From Candidatus Lucifugimonas marina (GTDB taxonomy: Bacteria; Chloroflexota; Dehalococcoidia; Lucifugimonadales; Lucifugimonadaceae): a stretch of 64,000 bases of DNA. The DNA is taken from positions 1,054,001 through 1,118,000 of the forward strand of contig CP046147.1 of the NCBI GenBank assembly GCA_029593915.1. Direction: 5' to 3'. Below the pieces are notes generated by a model. That model had not been told where the DNA came from. It searched no databases and saw only the letters and a list, made by a program, of their open reading frames with translations. Made by a program: the position numbers and the translations under genes. Shown in pieces: positions 51,259 to 59,477 of the stretch. Within the stretch, counting starts at the first letter, position 1. Each line of letters opens with the position of its first letter.

Positions 51259-52191
51259 CTACCCGATGCCGAAGTTTCGGCTTACTTCGCCTTCGGTTAG
51301 CCAGTAGAAGATGAGGTAACCGCCAACGAGAATTAGTACGCCAGCCGAGATTGGGTGAACGTACGGCATGATCTTTCGAATTTGGTTGACCATTGCGCCT
51401 TTGAACACCGCGATTCCGATCGTGAGCACGGTAATAACGAAAGTCATTCCAAGTGCGTAGGCGAGGAATTGACCAGTTGCTTCAACAATTCCACCAGTTG
51501 CCAATGAACTGCTAATCAACCCCAAAAAGATTGGCAATGTGCAACTTAGAGAAGCTACTGCGTAAGAGATTCCAAATAGGAAATAGCCCTTCACGCTGGT
51601 GTCGGAGGCCGTTCCGATACGAGAAGCCGCCGATTGAGCACGGTTGTTGTAAAGCTTGCCGCCTGCGAACAGGTAGGCACCAAGACCTGCCATGACAAAT
51701 CCGAGGAAGAATCCGATCCACGGGAAGATCGTTATGAACGAGCGTGCACCTGACGAAATTGCCAGACCGACACCGCCGAAGAGCAGAACGAACCCGGCTC
51801 CCAGAGCAGCACTAACGTAGAGCGCTTTGATCAATGATTTAGATAGTCCGCGTGCTGAACGACCAGCCTCAGCATCGCCCTGTTGATCGGTGAGATACAT
51901 CGTCAAAAACGCTGGAAGCATCACGAATCCGCAAGGATTCACTGTTGCGACCATTCCTGCTGCAAATGCGAATCCGAGAGGAAGCAAAGAACCGATATCA
52001 CCGACGAAACCGGCACTATCGGCGGAGTAGCTCAGTGCTCCACCGATGAAGTCATTTGCGCCCGGACCAACGATTAGGCCTGCGACTAACGCCAGCCCCG
52101 CGATGAAAGCCGCTACCGTTGCCGGGATGGGGAGGTTCTTCGGATTGAAACCGACTTCTTCTTGCGAGAAATCCGTGCTAGCCGTTGTCAT
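51259..52191 (-). CDS. ccdA: Cytochrome c biogenesis protein CcdA (DsbD transmembrane domain)
   Basis: The 310-residue polytopic membrane protein passes reducing equivalents from cytosolic thioredoxin to extracytoplasmic thiols. The two redox cysteines are in MVATVNPCGFVMLPAFL (helix 1 of the core) and VASLSCTLPIFLGL. An N-terminal extension of about 80 residues carries one additional helix. It probably keeps apocytochrome c cysteines reduced and serves the Ccm system encoded at 37.9-41.3 kb, although the loci are 10 kb apart. Confidence 0.92.
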   Translation of the reverse strand: MTTASTDFSQEEVGFNPKNLPIPATVAAFIAGLALVAGLIVGPGANDFIGGALSYSADSAGFVGDIGSLLPLGFAFAAGMVATVNPCGFVMLPAFLTMYLTDQQGDAEAGRSARGLSKSLIKALYVSAALGAGFVLLFGGVGLAISSGARSFITIFPWIGFFLGFVMAGLGAYLFAGGKLYNNRAQSAASRIGTASDTSVKGYFLFGISYAVASLSCTLPIFLGLISSSLATGGIVEATGQFLAYALGMTFVITVLTIGIAVFKGAMVNQIRKIMPYVHPISAGVLILVGGYLIFYWLTEGEVSRNFGIG

Positions 52192-52486
52192 GTGTTGAAC
52201 TAATACTTCCTAGTCGTCGCTAAGTTCGCTGGTAATTGCCGGCAAGAAATGCTTTTTTGTTGATTTCCCAGCATGTTGGGGAACACGGTTGCCAAAACAT
52301 TCAATCGCTTGTTAATTCCGATGCTACCGATTCGAGATAGGTTCACGATAAGCGCAAGTGACCGATTTTTGAATGAAGCAAATGTGTTGGCTGGTTAGTG
52401 ATTAATACGCCATCTATGATGACTCGGATTGCACGCTGTTGTGCAGATATCCAGTTACTCAATTATCTGATTAAGAACGAGCCTCG

Positions 52487-53206
52487 GTGTCACTGAAGCC
52501 CGACAATACACAACCTCTTCTCATTCCTTTGACTCAAGACACTGTCGCCCAAGACGTGCCGCTAATAACTGTTCATCTGGCGCTTTCCGACAGCGATCTT
52601 GAAAAGGCGATGCATAGTCTTCTGGGGCGCAACGCAAGATTTTCTGTCGTTAAAGGGAGCATTGGTTACGCCGCTGAGTCTGACGTTAGGCTCATTGACG
52701 AATCGCCGGATCCCGATCAACAGCGTGAGTTAGACGAGATTTCTCCGCCAAAATTGTTGTTCATTGGATTGGGGCAAAGCGAACAGTTTCTTTTGGATGC
52801 AGCGCACGCTGGGGCATGGGCTTACATAAGTGAATCGGCCGATGCTGACGAGTTGGAAGATGCGATCTGTAGCTTGGTCGAATCGAGCGGTAGCCCATTG
52901 CTGAAACAGCTTGCACAGAGCGATTCCGGATCGTTCGAGCTGCTCTCAGGTTTGTCGAACCCTGAATCCCGAGACGACAACGACGTCGGAGAAGAGAACC
53001 CTCTCACTGACGACGAAGTGAAAATCTTGGAATTGATCGCAAGGGGCGAGCCAAGCAAGAACATTGGTCACCATGTTGGGCTGGCTGAGCAGACGGTCAA
53101 AAACTACGTCGTGAAAATTCTCGACAAGACGCATACTCATAACCGTGCGCATGCTGCCGCTTTGGCCGCTCAGCGCGGCTGGTTATCACCCCTCGATAGC
53201 ATGTAG
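52487..53206 (+). CDS. LuxR-type response-regulator-like transcription factor with atypical receiver
   Basis: The C-terminal 65 residues form a NarL/LuxR DNA-binding domain (LTDDEVKILELIARGEPSKNI, then VKNYVVKILDKTHTHNRAHAA, at about 170-225). The N-terminal half aligns loosely with a receiver domain: VRLIDES may hold the acceptor Asp, but the usual Lys (GYLLKDA) reads AYISESA. Phosphorylation-independent behaviour is therefore likely. A GTG start is used. The 295-bp spacer upstream holds no gene; an inverted repeat TTCCC...GGGAA sits near 52264-52281. The target genes are unknown. Confidence 0.85.
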   Translation: MSLKPDNTQPLLIPLTQDTVAQDVPLITVHLALSDSDLEKAMHSLLGRNARFSVVKGSIGYAAESDVRLIDESPDPDQQRELDEISPPKLLFIGLGQSEQFLLDAAHAGAWAYISESADADELEDAICSLVESSGSPLLKQLAQSDSGSFELLSGLSNPESRDDNDVGEENPLTDDEVKILELIARGEPSKNIGHHVGLAEQTVKNYVVKILDKTHTHNRAHAAALAAQRGWLSPLDSM

Positions 53207-53257
53207 CTGCTAGTTCAGAAACTACACGTATTTCGGGTCTGGATTTGAACTAGAGCT

Positions 53258-53267
53258 GTGATAGAAT
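53258..53267 (+). promoter_or_regulatory. Extended -10 promoter of the rpsB operon
   Basis: TGTGATAGAAT contains TGn followed by TAGAAT (53262-53267, five of six). The -35 region is poor. It lies about 120 bp upstream of rpsB, giving a leader long enough for the two hairpins described at 53295-53371. Confidence 0.45.
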
Positions 53268-53294
53268 GTAGTTCGATTCGTTGCACGATTGTTC

Positions 53295-53371
53295 GGCGCA
53301 GGCAAGTCCTGCGTCTATTTGTGTGCGGCGATATTTTTCATACAAGACCGGTTCTAAAGTTGTTGGACCGG
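53295..53371 (+). promoter_or_regulatory. rpsB 5' leader with two hairpins (candidate S2 autoregulation site)
   Basis: GGCGCAGG/CCTGCGTC forms an 8-bp stem with a five-base loop (53295-53315). CCGGT/ACCGG forms a second hairpin (53348-53352 with 53367-53371) just before the ribosome site AGAGG (53376-53380). In several bacterial groups S2 represses its own mRNA through leader structures; here the role is inferred only from position and folding. Confidence 0.35.
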
Positions 53372-53387
53372 AAGTAGAGGCAAGTAA

Positions 53388-54572
53388 TTGACGACTTCAG
53401 AGACCCCGCAAGTTGCTGCAGTAGAAACTGAGCAAGAGGAGACTCTGGCGCCTCTCGACCTGCGTTCGCTTTTTGTCGCTGGTGTGCACTTCGGTCACCC
53501 TTCTAAGCGATGGAATCCAAAGATGGCTGAGTACATCTTCGGCAAGCGCTCGCGTGCACACATCATCGACCTTTCCAAGACAGTTACTTCTCTGAAAGCC
53601 GCTAAGGAATTCATCGAGAAGATTGTTGGTCAGGGCGGCGAGTGTTTGATGGTCGGGACTAAGGCCCAGGCTCAGAGCCCCATCAAGGAGCAGGCTGAAA
53701 AAGCCGGCGCCATGTACATCAACCAGCGTTGGCTGGGTGGAATGATGACGAACTTCCAGACTATCCAGCGTCGTATCGAACGACTGGTTTTCCTTGAAGA
53801 TGCGTTTGCTAAAGACACTGTTGTAGCTCAGACGAAGCGTGAATCGCTCATGCTTGCTGCTGAGGTTGTACGACTGAACAAGTTCTTTGGCGGCATCAAG
53901 GAAATGGAAAAGCTGCCGCAGGTTCTGTTCATCGTAGATATTGAAAAAGAAAAGATCGCTATCGCGGAAGCAAAGCGACTTGGTATTCCTGTAGTAGCGA
54001 TTGTTGACACTAACTGTGACCCAACAGAAGTTGACTACGCCATTCCTGGTAACGACGACTCGGTTCGTTCGATTACATTGATCACACAGCACATTGCTGA
54101 GGCGATCAGTTCAGGTAAGGCCGCTGCAAAGGCTGCTCGTGAGGAACGATTGGCTGCAGAGGCTGAACTCGAAGCTCAGGAAGCTGCTGCTCGAGCTGCT
54201 GCTCAGGCAAAGGCCGCTGAACGAGCTGCAAAGGCTGCTGAGGAAAAGAAAGCCGCCGACGCTAAGAAGGCTGCAGAGGCAAAAGCTGCTGAAGCTGCAA
54301 AGCCAGCTGAAGAAGCCGCTGCTCCAGAAGCCAAAGAAGAAAAGCCAGCAGAAGCTAAGGCAGACGCAAAGAAGCCTGCTGCTAAGGCGAAAGCCGAAGA
54401 AAAGCCAGCTGCGAAAGCGGAAGCAAAGACTGAAGAGAAGAAGCCTGCCGCTAAGGCCAAGGCTGCTCCTAAGAAGGCTGCTGCAAAAACTGAAGCTAAA
54501 AATGAAGACACTCCAGCCGCCGAAAAGCCAGCTGCCGAAAAGACTGAAGACAAGAAGACTGACTCTAAGTAG
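53388..54572 (+). CDS. rpsB: 30S ribosomal protein S2 with a long lysine/alanine-rich C-terminal tail
   Basis: The core, about residues 18-245, is a normal S2 (FVAGVHFGHPSKRWNPKM, INQRWLGGMMTNFQTI, DTNCDPTEVDYAIPGNDDS). After it comes a low-complexity tail of about 150 residues made of A, K, E and P, likely disordered or helical, which most S2 proteins lack. The TTG start has AGAGG 7 bases upstream. It opens the operon with tsf, pyrH, frr, uppS, cdsA, dxr, rseP and ispG. The tail has balanced charge and might bind rRNA or other surfaces; its role is unknown. Confidence 0.97.
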   Translation: MTTSETPQVAAVETEQEETLAPLDLRSLFVAGVHFGHPSKRWNPKMAEYIFGKRSRAHIIDLSKTVTSLKAAKEFIEKIVGQGGECLMVGTKAQAQSPIKEQAEKAGAMYINQRWLGGMMTNFQTIQRRIERLVFLEDAFAKDTVVAQTKRESLMLAAEVVRLNKFFGGIKEMEKLPQVLFIVDIEKEKIAIAEAKRLGIPVVAIVDTNCDPTEVDYAIPGNDDSVRSITLITQHIAEAISSGKAAAKAAREERLAAEAELEAQEAAARAAAQAKAAERAAKAAEEKKAADAKKAAEAKAAEAAKPAEEAAAPEAKEEKPAEAKADAKKPAAKAKAEEKPAAKAEAKTEEKKPAAKAKAAPKKAAAKTEAKNEDTPAAEKPAAEKTEDKKTDSK

Positions 54573-54661
54573 TCGGTTCGCTTAACTTCAGTAGACGAAT
54601 AGAAATTATTTAGGCAGCCGTACGCTATTAGTAGCTGCGGTTGCCGAACGAGGATAAAGAC

Positions 54662-55162
54662 GTGCCAGTATCAGCTGCACAGGTAAAAGAACTCCGCGAC
54701 AAGACCGGCGCAGGAATCATGGATTCCAAGCGTGCCCTTGAAGAGGCAGATGGCGACATCGCCAAGGCAGAAGCTCTCCTTAACGAAAAGGGATTGGCTT
54801 CAGCTGCAAAGAAAGCCGGACGTGAGACTTCAGAAGGTCTCGTTGTTTCTTACATTCACACCGGTGGCCGAGTCGGTTCGCTGGTCGAACTGAACTGTGA
54901 GACCGACTTCGTTGCTCGAACTGAAGAGTTTGAAGCATTGGGTCGAAACCTTGCAATGCAGGTTGCCGCAATGAGCCCGCTTCACGTTGATCGTGAGTCG
55001 GTTCCTGAAGGTGAAGAAGTTGCCGACGAACAGCTTCTTTCTGAGCAGGAGTACATTCGAGATTCCAGCATGAAGATTGCTGAGCTCGTGAAAGAAACTA
55101 TCGGTAAGCTCGGCGAGAACATTCGTATAAGACGTTTCTCTCGCTTTGAACTTGGCGGATAA
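54662..55162 (+). CDS. tsf: Elongation factor Ts, short form
   Basis: At 166 residues this is EF-Ts, the nucleotide exchange factor for EF-Tu. The N-terminal UBA-like domain VKELRDKTGAGIMDSKRALEE and the TDFVAR exchange motif (NCETDFVARTEEF) are present; the second half of long EF-Ts forms is missing, as in other short-type bacteria. The frame opens at TTG 54641, but the GTG at 54662 has GAGGA at a good distance. Terminator-like hairpin 55174-55203 lies between it and pyrH. Confidence 0.95.
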   Translation: MPVSAAQVKELRDKTGAGIMDSKRALEEADGDIAKAEALLNEKGLASAAKKAGRETSEGLVVSYIHTGGRVGSLVELNCETDFVARTEEFEALGRNLAMQVAAMSPLHVDRESVPEGEEVADEQLLSEQEYIRDSSMKIAELVKETIGKLGENIRIRRFSRFELGG

Positions 55163-55173
55163 TTGATCAACTG

Positions 55174-55203
55174 AATGCCCGGCCAATTGGCCGGGCATTT
55201 TTG
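55174..55203 (+). terminator. Rho-independent terminator (possibly partial) after tsf
   Basis: AATGCCCGGCC-AATT-GGCCGGGCATT is a perfect 11-bp stem with a T5 tract. It sits 11 bp past the tsf stop and 36 bp before pyrH, so it should reduce transcription into the downstream genes and raise the rpsB-tsf dose relative to pyrH onward. Confidence 0.9.
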
Positions 55204-55239
55204 TAAGTGCGACAAAATCGACGACAGGGAGAGCAACGA

Positions 55240-55968
55240 ATGACTGAACCGGCATATTCTCGAGTGATTCTGAAAATGTCTGGCGAGTCGTTTAAGGGTG
55301 ATGGCGAGTTCGGTTTGGATGCCGATACGCTGCACTTCGTTTCTCAGCAGATCAAGGACATCTCCGACATGGGGACCGAGGTCGGTGTAGTCGTTGGTGG
55401 TGGTAACTTCTGGCGTGGTGCGGATTACGAGCAGACCGGTATGGATCGCTCGACAGCCGACTTTGCAGGAATGCTTGCGACCATAATGAACGCACTCGCT
55501 CTCCAAGACGCTCTCGAGCGTGTCGGCGTAACCGTTCGTACCCAATCGGCAGTATCGATGCCGTCGGTCGCCGAGCCGTACATCCGTCGTCGAGCCGTGC
55601 GTCATCTCGAAAAAGGACGTGTGGTGATCTTCGCTGGTGGTACGGGCAACCCATATATGACCACCGACACCGCAGCCGCGCTCAGGGCGCTTGAGATCGG
55701 TGCCACGGCATTGATCATGGCTAAGAATGGTATCGACGGTGTGTACGATTCCGACCCACTAAAGAACCCGGAAGCGAAGAAATACGAGAAGCTGACTCAC
55801 TACGATGCCTTGTCGCAGCGATTGCAGGCACTCGATAGCACGGCGCTTTCGCTGTGCATGGACAACTCGCTACCGATCGTGGTGTTCGATATATTCAAGG
55901 CTGGAAATCTCGCTTCGATTCTTTCGGGCGAACATGTTGGCACGCTTATCAGCGACGAAGCCAAGTAA
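55240..55968 (+). CDS. pyrH: UMP kinase
   Basis: The 242-residue bacterial UMP kinase (amino-acid-kinase fold) makes UDP from UMP. Motifs: [12 protein letters not shown] (about 9-20), [12 protein letters not shown] (about 48-59), [22 protein letters not shown] (split at 66-87) and [20 protein letters not shown]. The frame opens at GTG 55207; the ATG at 55240 has GGGAG at 8 bases and starts the family block. It follows tsf in the conserved tsf-pyrH-frr order. Confidence 0.96.
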   Translation: MTEPAYSRVILKMSGESFKGDGEFGLDADTLHFVSQQIKDISDMGTEVGVVVGGGNFWRGADYEQTGMDRSTADFAGMLATIMNALALQDALERVGVTVRTQSAVSMPSVAEPYIRRRAVRHLEKGRVVIFAGGTGNPYMTTDTAAALRALEIGATALIMAKNGIDGVYDSDPLKNPEAKKYEKLTHYDALSQRLQALDSTALSLCMDNSLPIVVFDIFKAGNLASILSGEHVGTLISDEAK

Positions 55969-56085
55969 TAATCGCTAATTTGCCACTGGCTAGAGGGTGG
56001 AAATCATCTGGTGCCGGTAGTATTTTTTGTGTGAGCGGATGGAATCCATTAGCCATCTGCTGAGATAGGTCCCGGGGGAACTACG

Positions 56086-56643
56086 ATGCTTGATGAAACA
56101 CTCGACGACGCCAAAGAGCGAATGTCGGCGACCGTTGAGGCTCTGAAAAGGGAAATGGCTGGCGTGCGAACAGGCCGTGCTGCTACTGGCTTGGTCGACA
56201 ATCTTAGGGTCGACTATTTCGGCAGTGAGATGCCGTTGAACCAACTTGCTCAGATCAGTGTTGGAGATGCACGACTTCTTGTTATTCAACCGTGGGACAA
56301 GAACGCTGTCGACCCGATCGCAAAGGCGATACAGAATTCCGACTTAAGCATTTCTCCTAACATCGATGGCGCAATTATTCGCTTGAATCTTCCCCCTCTG
56401 ACCGAAGAGCGACGTCGAGATTTGGTGAAATCAGTCAAAGCTCGTGGCGAAGAGAGCAAAGTCACGATCCGCAGTATCCGACGCGATGCTCAGGACATGA
56501 TCCGCACTATCGAAAAAGACGGTGACGCATCTCAAGACGACTGTCAGCGTGCTCAGAAAGACCTTCAGAAACTTACAGACGGTTCTGTTGCGATTATCGA
56601 AACTGAAGCTGCCGCAAAAGGCGAAGAAGTGATGCAGGTTTAA
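56086..56643 (+). CDS. frr: Ribosome recycling factor
   Basis: The 185-residue protein has the usual RRF length. Conserved VRTGRAATGLVDNLRVDYFG and the LTEERRRDLVK block near residue 105 are present. It splits post-termination ribosomes with EF-G. GGGGGA lies 6-11 bases before the ATG. It is 117 bp after pyrH and 55 bp before uppS. Confidence 0.96.
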   Translation: MLDETLDDAKERMSATVEALKREMAGVRTGRAATGLVDNLRVDYFGSEMPLNQLAQISVGDARLLVIQPWDKNAVDPIAKAIQNSDLSISPNIDGAIIRLNLPPLTEERRRDLVKSVKARGEESKVTIRSIRRDAQDMIRTIEKDGDASQDDCQRAQKDLQKLTDGSVAIIETEAAAKGEEVMQV

Positions 56644-56698
56644 TCCTGCGTCCGTTGCTGCTGAAGCATCTCGCCAGCAGAAAAGAATCAAACTGCAG

Positions 56699-57433
56699 AT
56701 GACCGCGAATCCAGAAGCTTCAAAGCGTACTAAGGACGGTTCTACGACTGTTCCCAATCACGTCGCGATCATCATGGATGGCAATGGTCGATGGGCGGAG
56801 TCCCGCGGACTGGACGTTTCGGAGGGACACCACGCCGGTTTTGAAAATTTGCAGCGAGTGGTTGCCGATTTCGCCAAGCGGGGCGTGAAGTACCTAACCA
56901 TGTACGCCTTCTCCACTGAGAACTGGGATCGCCCAGAATCAGAAGTGCAGGGCATTCTTGAACTGGCAATTGCGGTCATAGCTCACGAAGCGCAGCAACT
57001 GCATGAGAACGATGTTCGGATCAAGCATTTAGGGCGCGTCGATAGACTTTCCGATGAACTTCGTGAAGAACTTCAGCAGGCAGTCGATATGACCGCCGGA
57101 AACTCGGGATTAACTCTCGGAATTGCGTTCGACTATGGCGGTAGAGCTGAAATTGCCAACGCTGCGAAACAGCTGATCGCTGATGGGGTTTCGCCAGACG
57201 ATATCGATGAACAGAAGTTTGCCGAGTACCTGTACACATCGGACATGCCTGACGTCGATCTTCTGATACGCACGGGCGGCGATTTCCGAATTAGTAATTT
57301 CCTTCTGTGGCAGACTGCATACTCAGAGTTTTACTCATCTGATATTTGGTGGCCCGACTTTTACGGTGAGCACATCGATAGCGCTTTCGAATCGTTTAGC
57401 GAACGACAGCGTCGATTTGGCAAGCGGATATAG
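56699..57433 (+). CDS. uppS: Isoprenyl transferase (undecaprenyl diphosphate synthase)
   Basis: The 244-residue cis-prenyltransferase has HVAIIMDGNGRWAESRG (about 21-37, catalytic Asp and phosphate-binding residues), HHAGFENLQRVV, YAFSTENWDRPE and the C-terminal LLIRTGGDFRISNFLLWQ followed by SEFYSSDIWWPDF. It supplies the lipid carrier for cell-wall and other glycan export, and lies next to cdsA and the MEP genes as in many bacteria. Confidence 0.95.
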   Translation: MTANPEASKRTKDGSTTVPNHVAIIMDGNGRWAESRGLDVSEGHHAGFENLQRVVADFAKRGVKYLTMYAFSTENWDRPESEVQGILELAIAVIAHEAQQLHENDVRIKHLGRVDRLSDELREELQQAVDMTAGNSGLTLGIAFDYGGRAEIANAAKQLIADGVSPDDIDEQKFAEYLYTSDMPDVDLLIRTGGDFRISNFLLWQTAYSEFYSSDIWWPDFYGEHIDSAFESFSERQRRFGKRI

Positions 57434-57508
57434 CTTGTTGAGTTATTGCTTGAACGACATTGTGCGTTCTCGCCCACTCCCTAATAAAACTGACAACAGG
57501 AATTTCAT

Positions 57509-58336
57509 TTGCGTATACGAATAATTAGCGCAACTGTTGGGATTCCCATCGTCCTGCTGGCGATTTGGCTCGAGCTACCGGGCATTGCGGCATTAACCGT
57601 TCTTGCTGGATTAGTCGGTGGTTTTGAACTTGATCGAATGATGCGGCCGGGAACGTCTCGCACCGGAAGCTCTCGAATTGTTTCGCTGGTCATGGGACCA
57701 GCCCTACTCGCTTCGATTGCCGCCTGGATGGTGTCTGACGGTCGATTGAGCGGCGATCAGATGCCAATATTTCTGGCGATAGTTTTCGCACTCGCTGTTT
57801 TAGTTCGAGGTACTGCTACTCTCGGGCGTTCATCTTCGGATCGTAATCCGAACGAATGGGTGTACTGGGTGTTCGCTGCTTATGTCGGGTTAGCTCTCGC
57901 GCATGCTCCTGTCCTCGTTAGTTTGGATAGTGGTCGTGAATTGATTCTGCTAGCCATTCTCACAACATTCGCAGTCGACTCAGTCGCACTCTTCGTTGGC
58001 GTATCGATAGGACGCCATCGCTTGGCTCCGAGTATCAGCCCCAAGAAATCGTGGGAAGGGGCTGTCGGAGGTGTGGTTGGTGGTGTGATTGCTGCGATTG
58101 CCATCGATGCAGCATTCGATATTCCATTTTCTGTTGTGACCGCAGGCATCTTAGGAGCCGTACTTGGCGTAACAGGGGTAGTTGGCGATCTTTACGAATC
58201 GTGGATCAAACGGCGGGCTGATGTGAAAGACAGTGGAACGTTGATACCCGGTCATGGCGGTATTCTGGACCGTTTGGATAGCGTGATACCTGACCTCGCG
58301 GTCGTATACTGGGCGACAGTATGGAGTTCACTATAA
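57509..58336 (+). CDS. cdsA: Phosphatidate cytidylyltransferase
   Basis: The 275-residue integral membrane enzyme makes CDP-diacylglycerol from phosphatidate and CTP. About eight helices and the C-terminal signature GVVGDLYESWIKRRADVKDS, then GTLIPGHGGILDRLDS are diagnostic. TTG start, with CAGGAA about 9 bases upstream. It overlaps dxr by 16 bp. Confidence 0.94.
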   Translation: MRIRIISATVGIPIVLLAIWLELPGIAALTVLAGLVGGFELDRMMRPGTSRTGSSRIVSLVMGPALLASIAAWMVSDGRLSGDQMPIFLAIVFALAVLVRGTATLGRSSSDRNPNEWVYWVFAAYVGLALAHAPVLVSLDSGRELILLAILTTFAVDSVALFVGVSIGRHRLAPSISPKKSWEGAVGGVVGGVIAAIAIDAAFDIPFSVVTAGILGAVLGVTGVVGDLYESWIKRRADVKDSGTLIPGHGGILDRLDSVIPDLAVVYWATVWSSL

Positions 58337-59448
58337 AAAAGCTAGTAATTTTGGGGTCGACGGGATCGGTCGGAACCCAGACTCTCGACATTGTTCGCGC
58401 ATTCCCTGATCGGTTCGAAATTGTTGGGCTGTGTAATGGCTACAACACGCCGCTGTTCAAGCAACAGATCGATGAATTCAAGCCAAAGTATTTCAATTCT
58501 TTAGGCGACATCGATTCTGGTTACGGCGGTGCTAAATTCGCCCCGGCGGAAGAGATCGTTAGCCTGCCTGAAGTTGATCTGGTTGTTGCGGCAACGGTTG
58601 GCTGTGCAGGAATGCCGCCTGCCATCGCAGCGCTTAATGCTGGCAAAGCGCTGGGGCTTGCGAACAAAGAAGTGATCGTCATGGCTGGCGAGAAGCTCAT
58701 GGAAGCGGCTCGGGCTAGTGGCTCGGCTATCTTGCCGATTGACAGCGAACCCTCTGCTTTATGGCAGTGCGTTGAAGGCGAGATTAGCGAGCCGTCTCGA
58801 TTGATCATTACCGCTTCTGGCGGTGCGTTCAGGGACCGTACATGGGACTCGCTTGGCGACGTAACACCGGAGCAAGCTTTAGATCATCCGACTTGGACGA
58901 TGGGTCCGAAGATCACTGTGGATGCCGCAACGTTGATGAACAAAGCGTTCGAAGTGATCGAATCGAGATGGTTGTTCGATATGCCGTTCGACCAGATAGA
59001 CGTAACGATTCATCGCCAAAGCATTGTTCACTCGATGGTCGAGTTCTCCGACGGGACTATCAAGGCTCAACTCGGGCCAACCAGCATGTTGCAGCCGATT
59101 CAGCATGCACTCTTTCATCCCGAACGACAGGCAAACGAGAGTCTGCCGAAACTGAATGCCGTAACTATGGGGTCTCTCACGTTCGAAGAGATGGACCCGA
59201 CCCTATACCCGTGTTTTGAGTTGGCACTGGAATATGGCAAGAAGGGTGGGACTTTTCCTGCCGTGCTTGCAGGAGCTGATGAAGCAGCTGTTGAGCTGTT
59301 CTTGAATCGCAAGATTCGGTTCACAGATATTCCAGATGTTGTGTCGAAAACACTGGAAATTCACAAGTCCCTGAGCAGCCCTTCAATCACCGATACGATT
59401 GAATCGGCGCAGTGGGCAACCGAAACCACACTGGCTCGCCACAATTAA
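58321..59448 (+). CDS. dxr: 1-deoxy-D-xylulose 5-phosphate reductoisomerase
   Basis: The 375-residue enzyme catalyses the second step of the MEP isoprenoid pathway with NADPH and a divalent metal. GSTGSVGTQTLDIV (about 12-25) is the NADPH loop. LPIDSEPSALWQ holds the metal-binding Asp and Glu, and ASGGAFRDRTWDS matches the flexible-loop region. The start lies inside the end of cdsA (16-bp overlap). It is linked with ispG in the same operon. Confidence 0.96.
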   Translation: MEFTIKKLVILGSTGSVGTQTLDIVRAFPDRFEIVGLCNGYNTPLFKQQIDEFKPKYFNSLGDIDSGYGGAKFAPAEEIVSLPEVDLVVAATVGCAGMPPAIAALNAGKALGLANKEVIVMAGEKLMEAARASGSAILPIDSEPSALWQCVEGEISEPSRLIITASGGAFRDRTWDSLGDVTPEQALDHPTWTMGPKITVDAATLMNKAFEVIESRWLFDMPFDQIDVTIHRQSIVHSMVEFSDGTIKAQLGPTSMLQPIQHALFHPERQANESLPKLNAVTMGSLTFEEMDPTLYPCFELALEYGKKGGTFPAVLAGADEAAVELFLNRKIRFTDIPDVVSKTLEIHKSLSSPSITDTIESAQWATETTLARHN

Positions 59449-59477
59449 TTCACGAATCTGAGCTAGCATTAACGAAT

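Noticed and set aside
54094..54585. Long open frames on both strands of the S2 tail
   Set aside because: They are by-products of the biased GCT/AAG/GAA composition of the alanine/lysine/glutamate tail.
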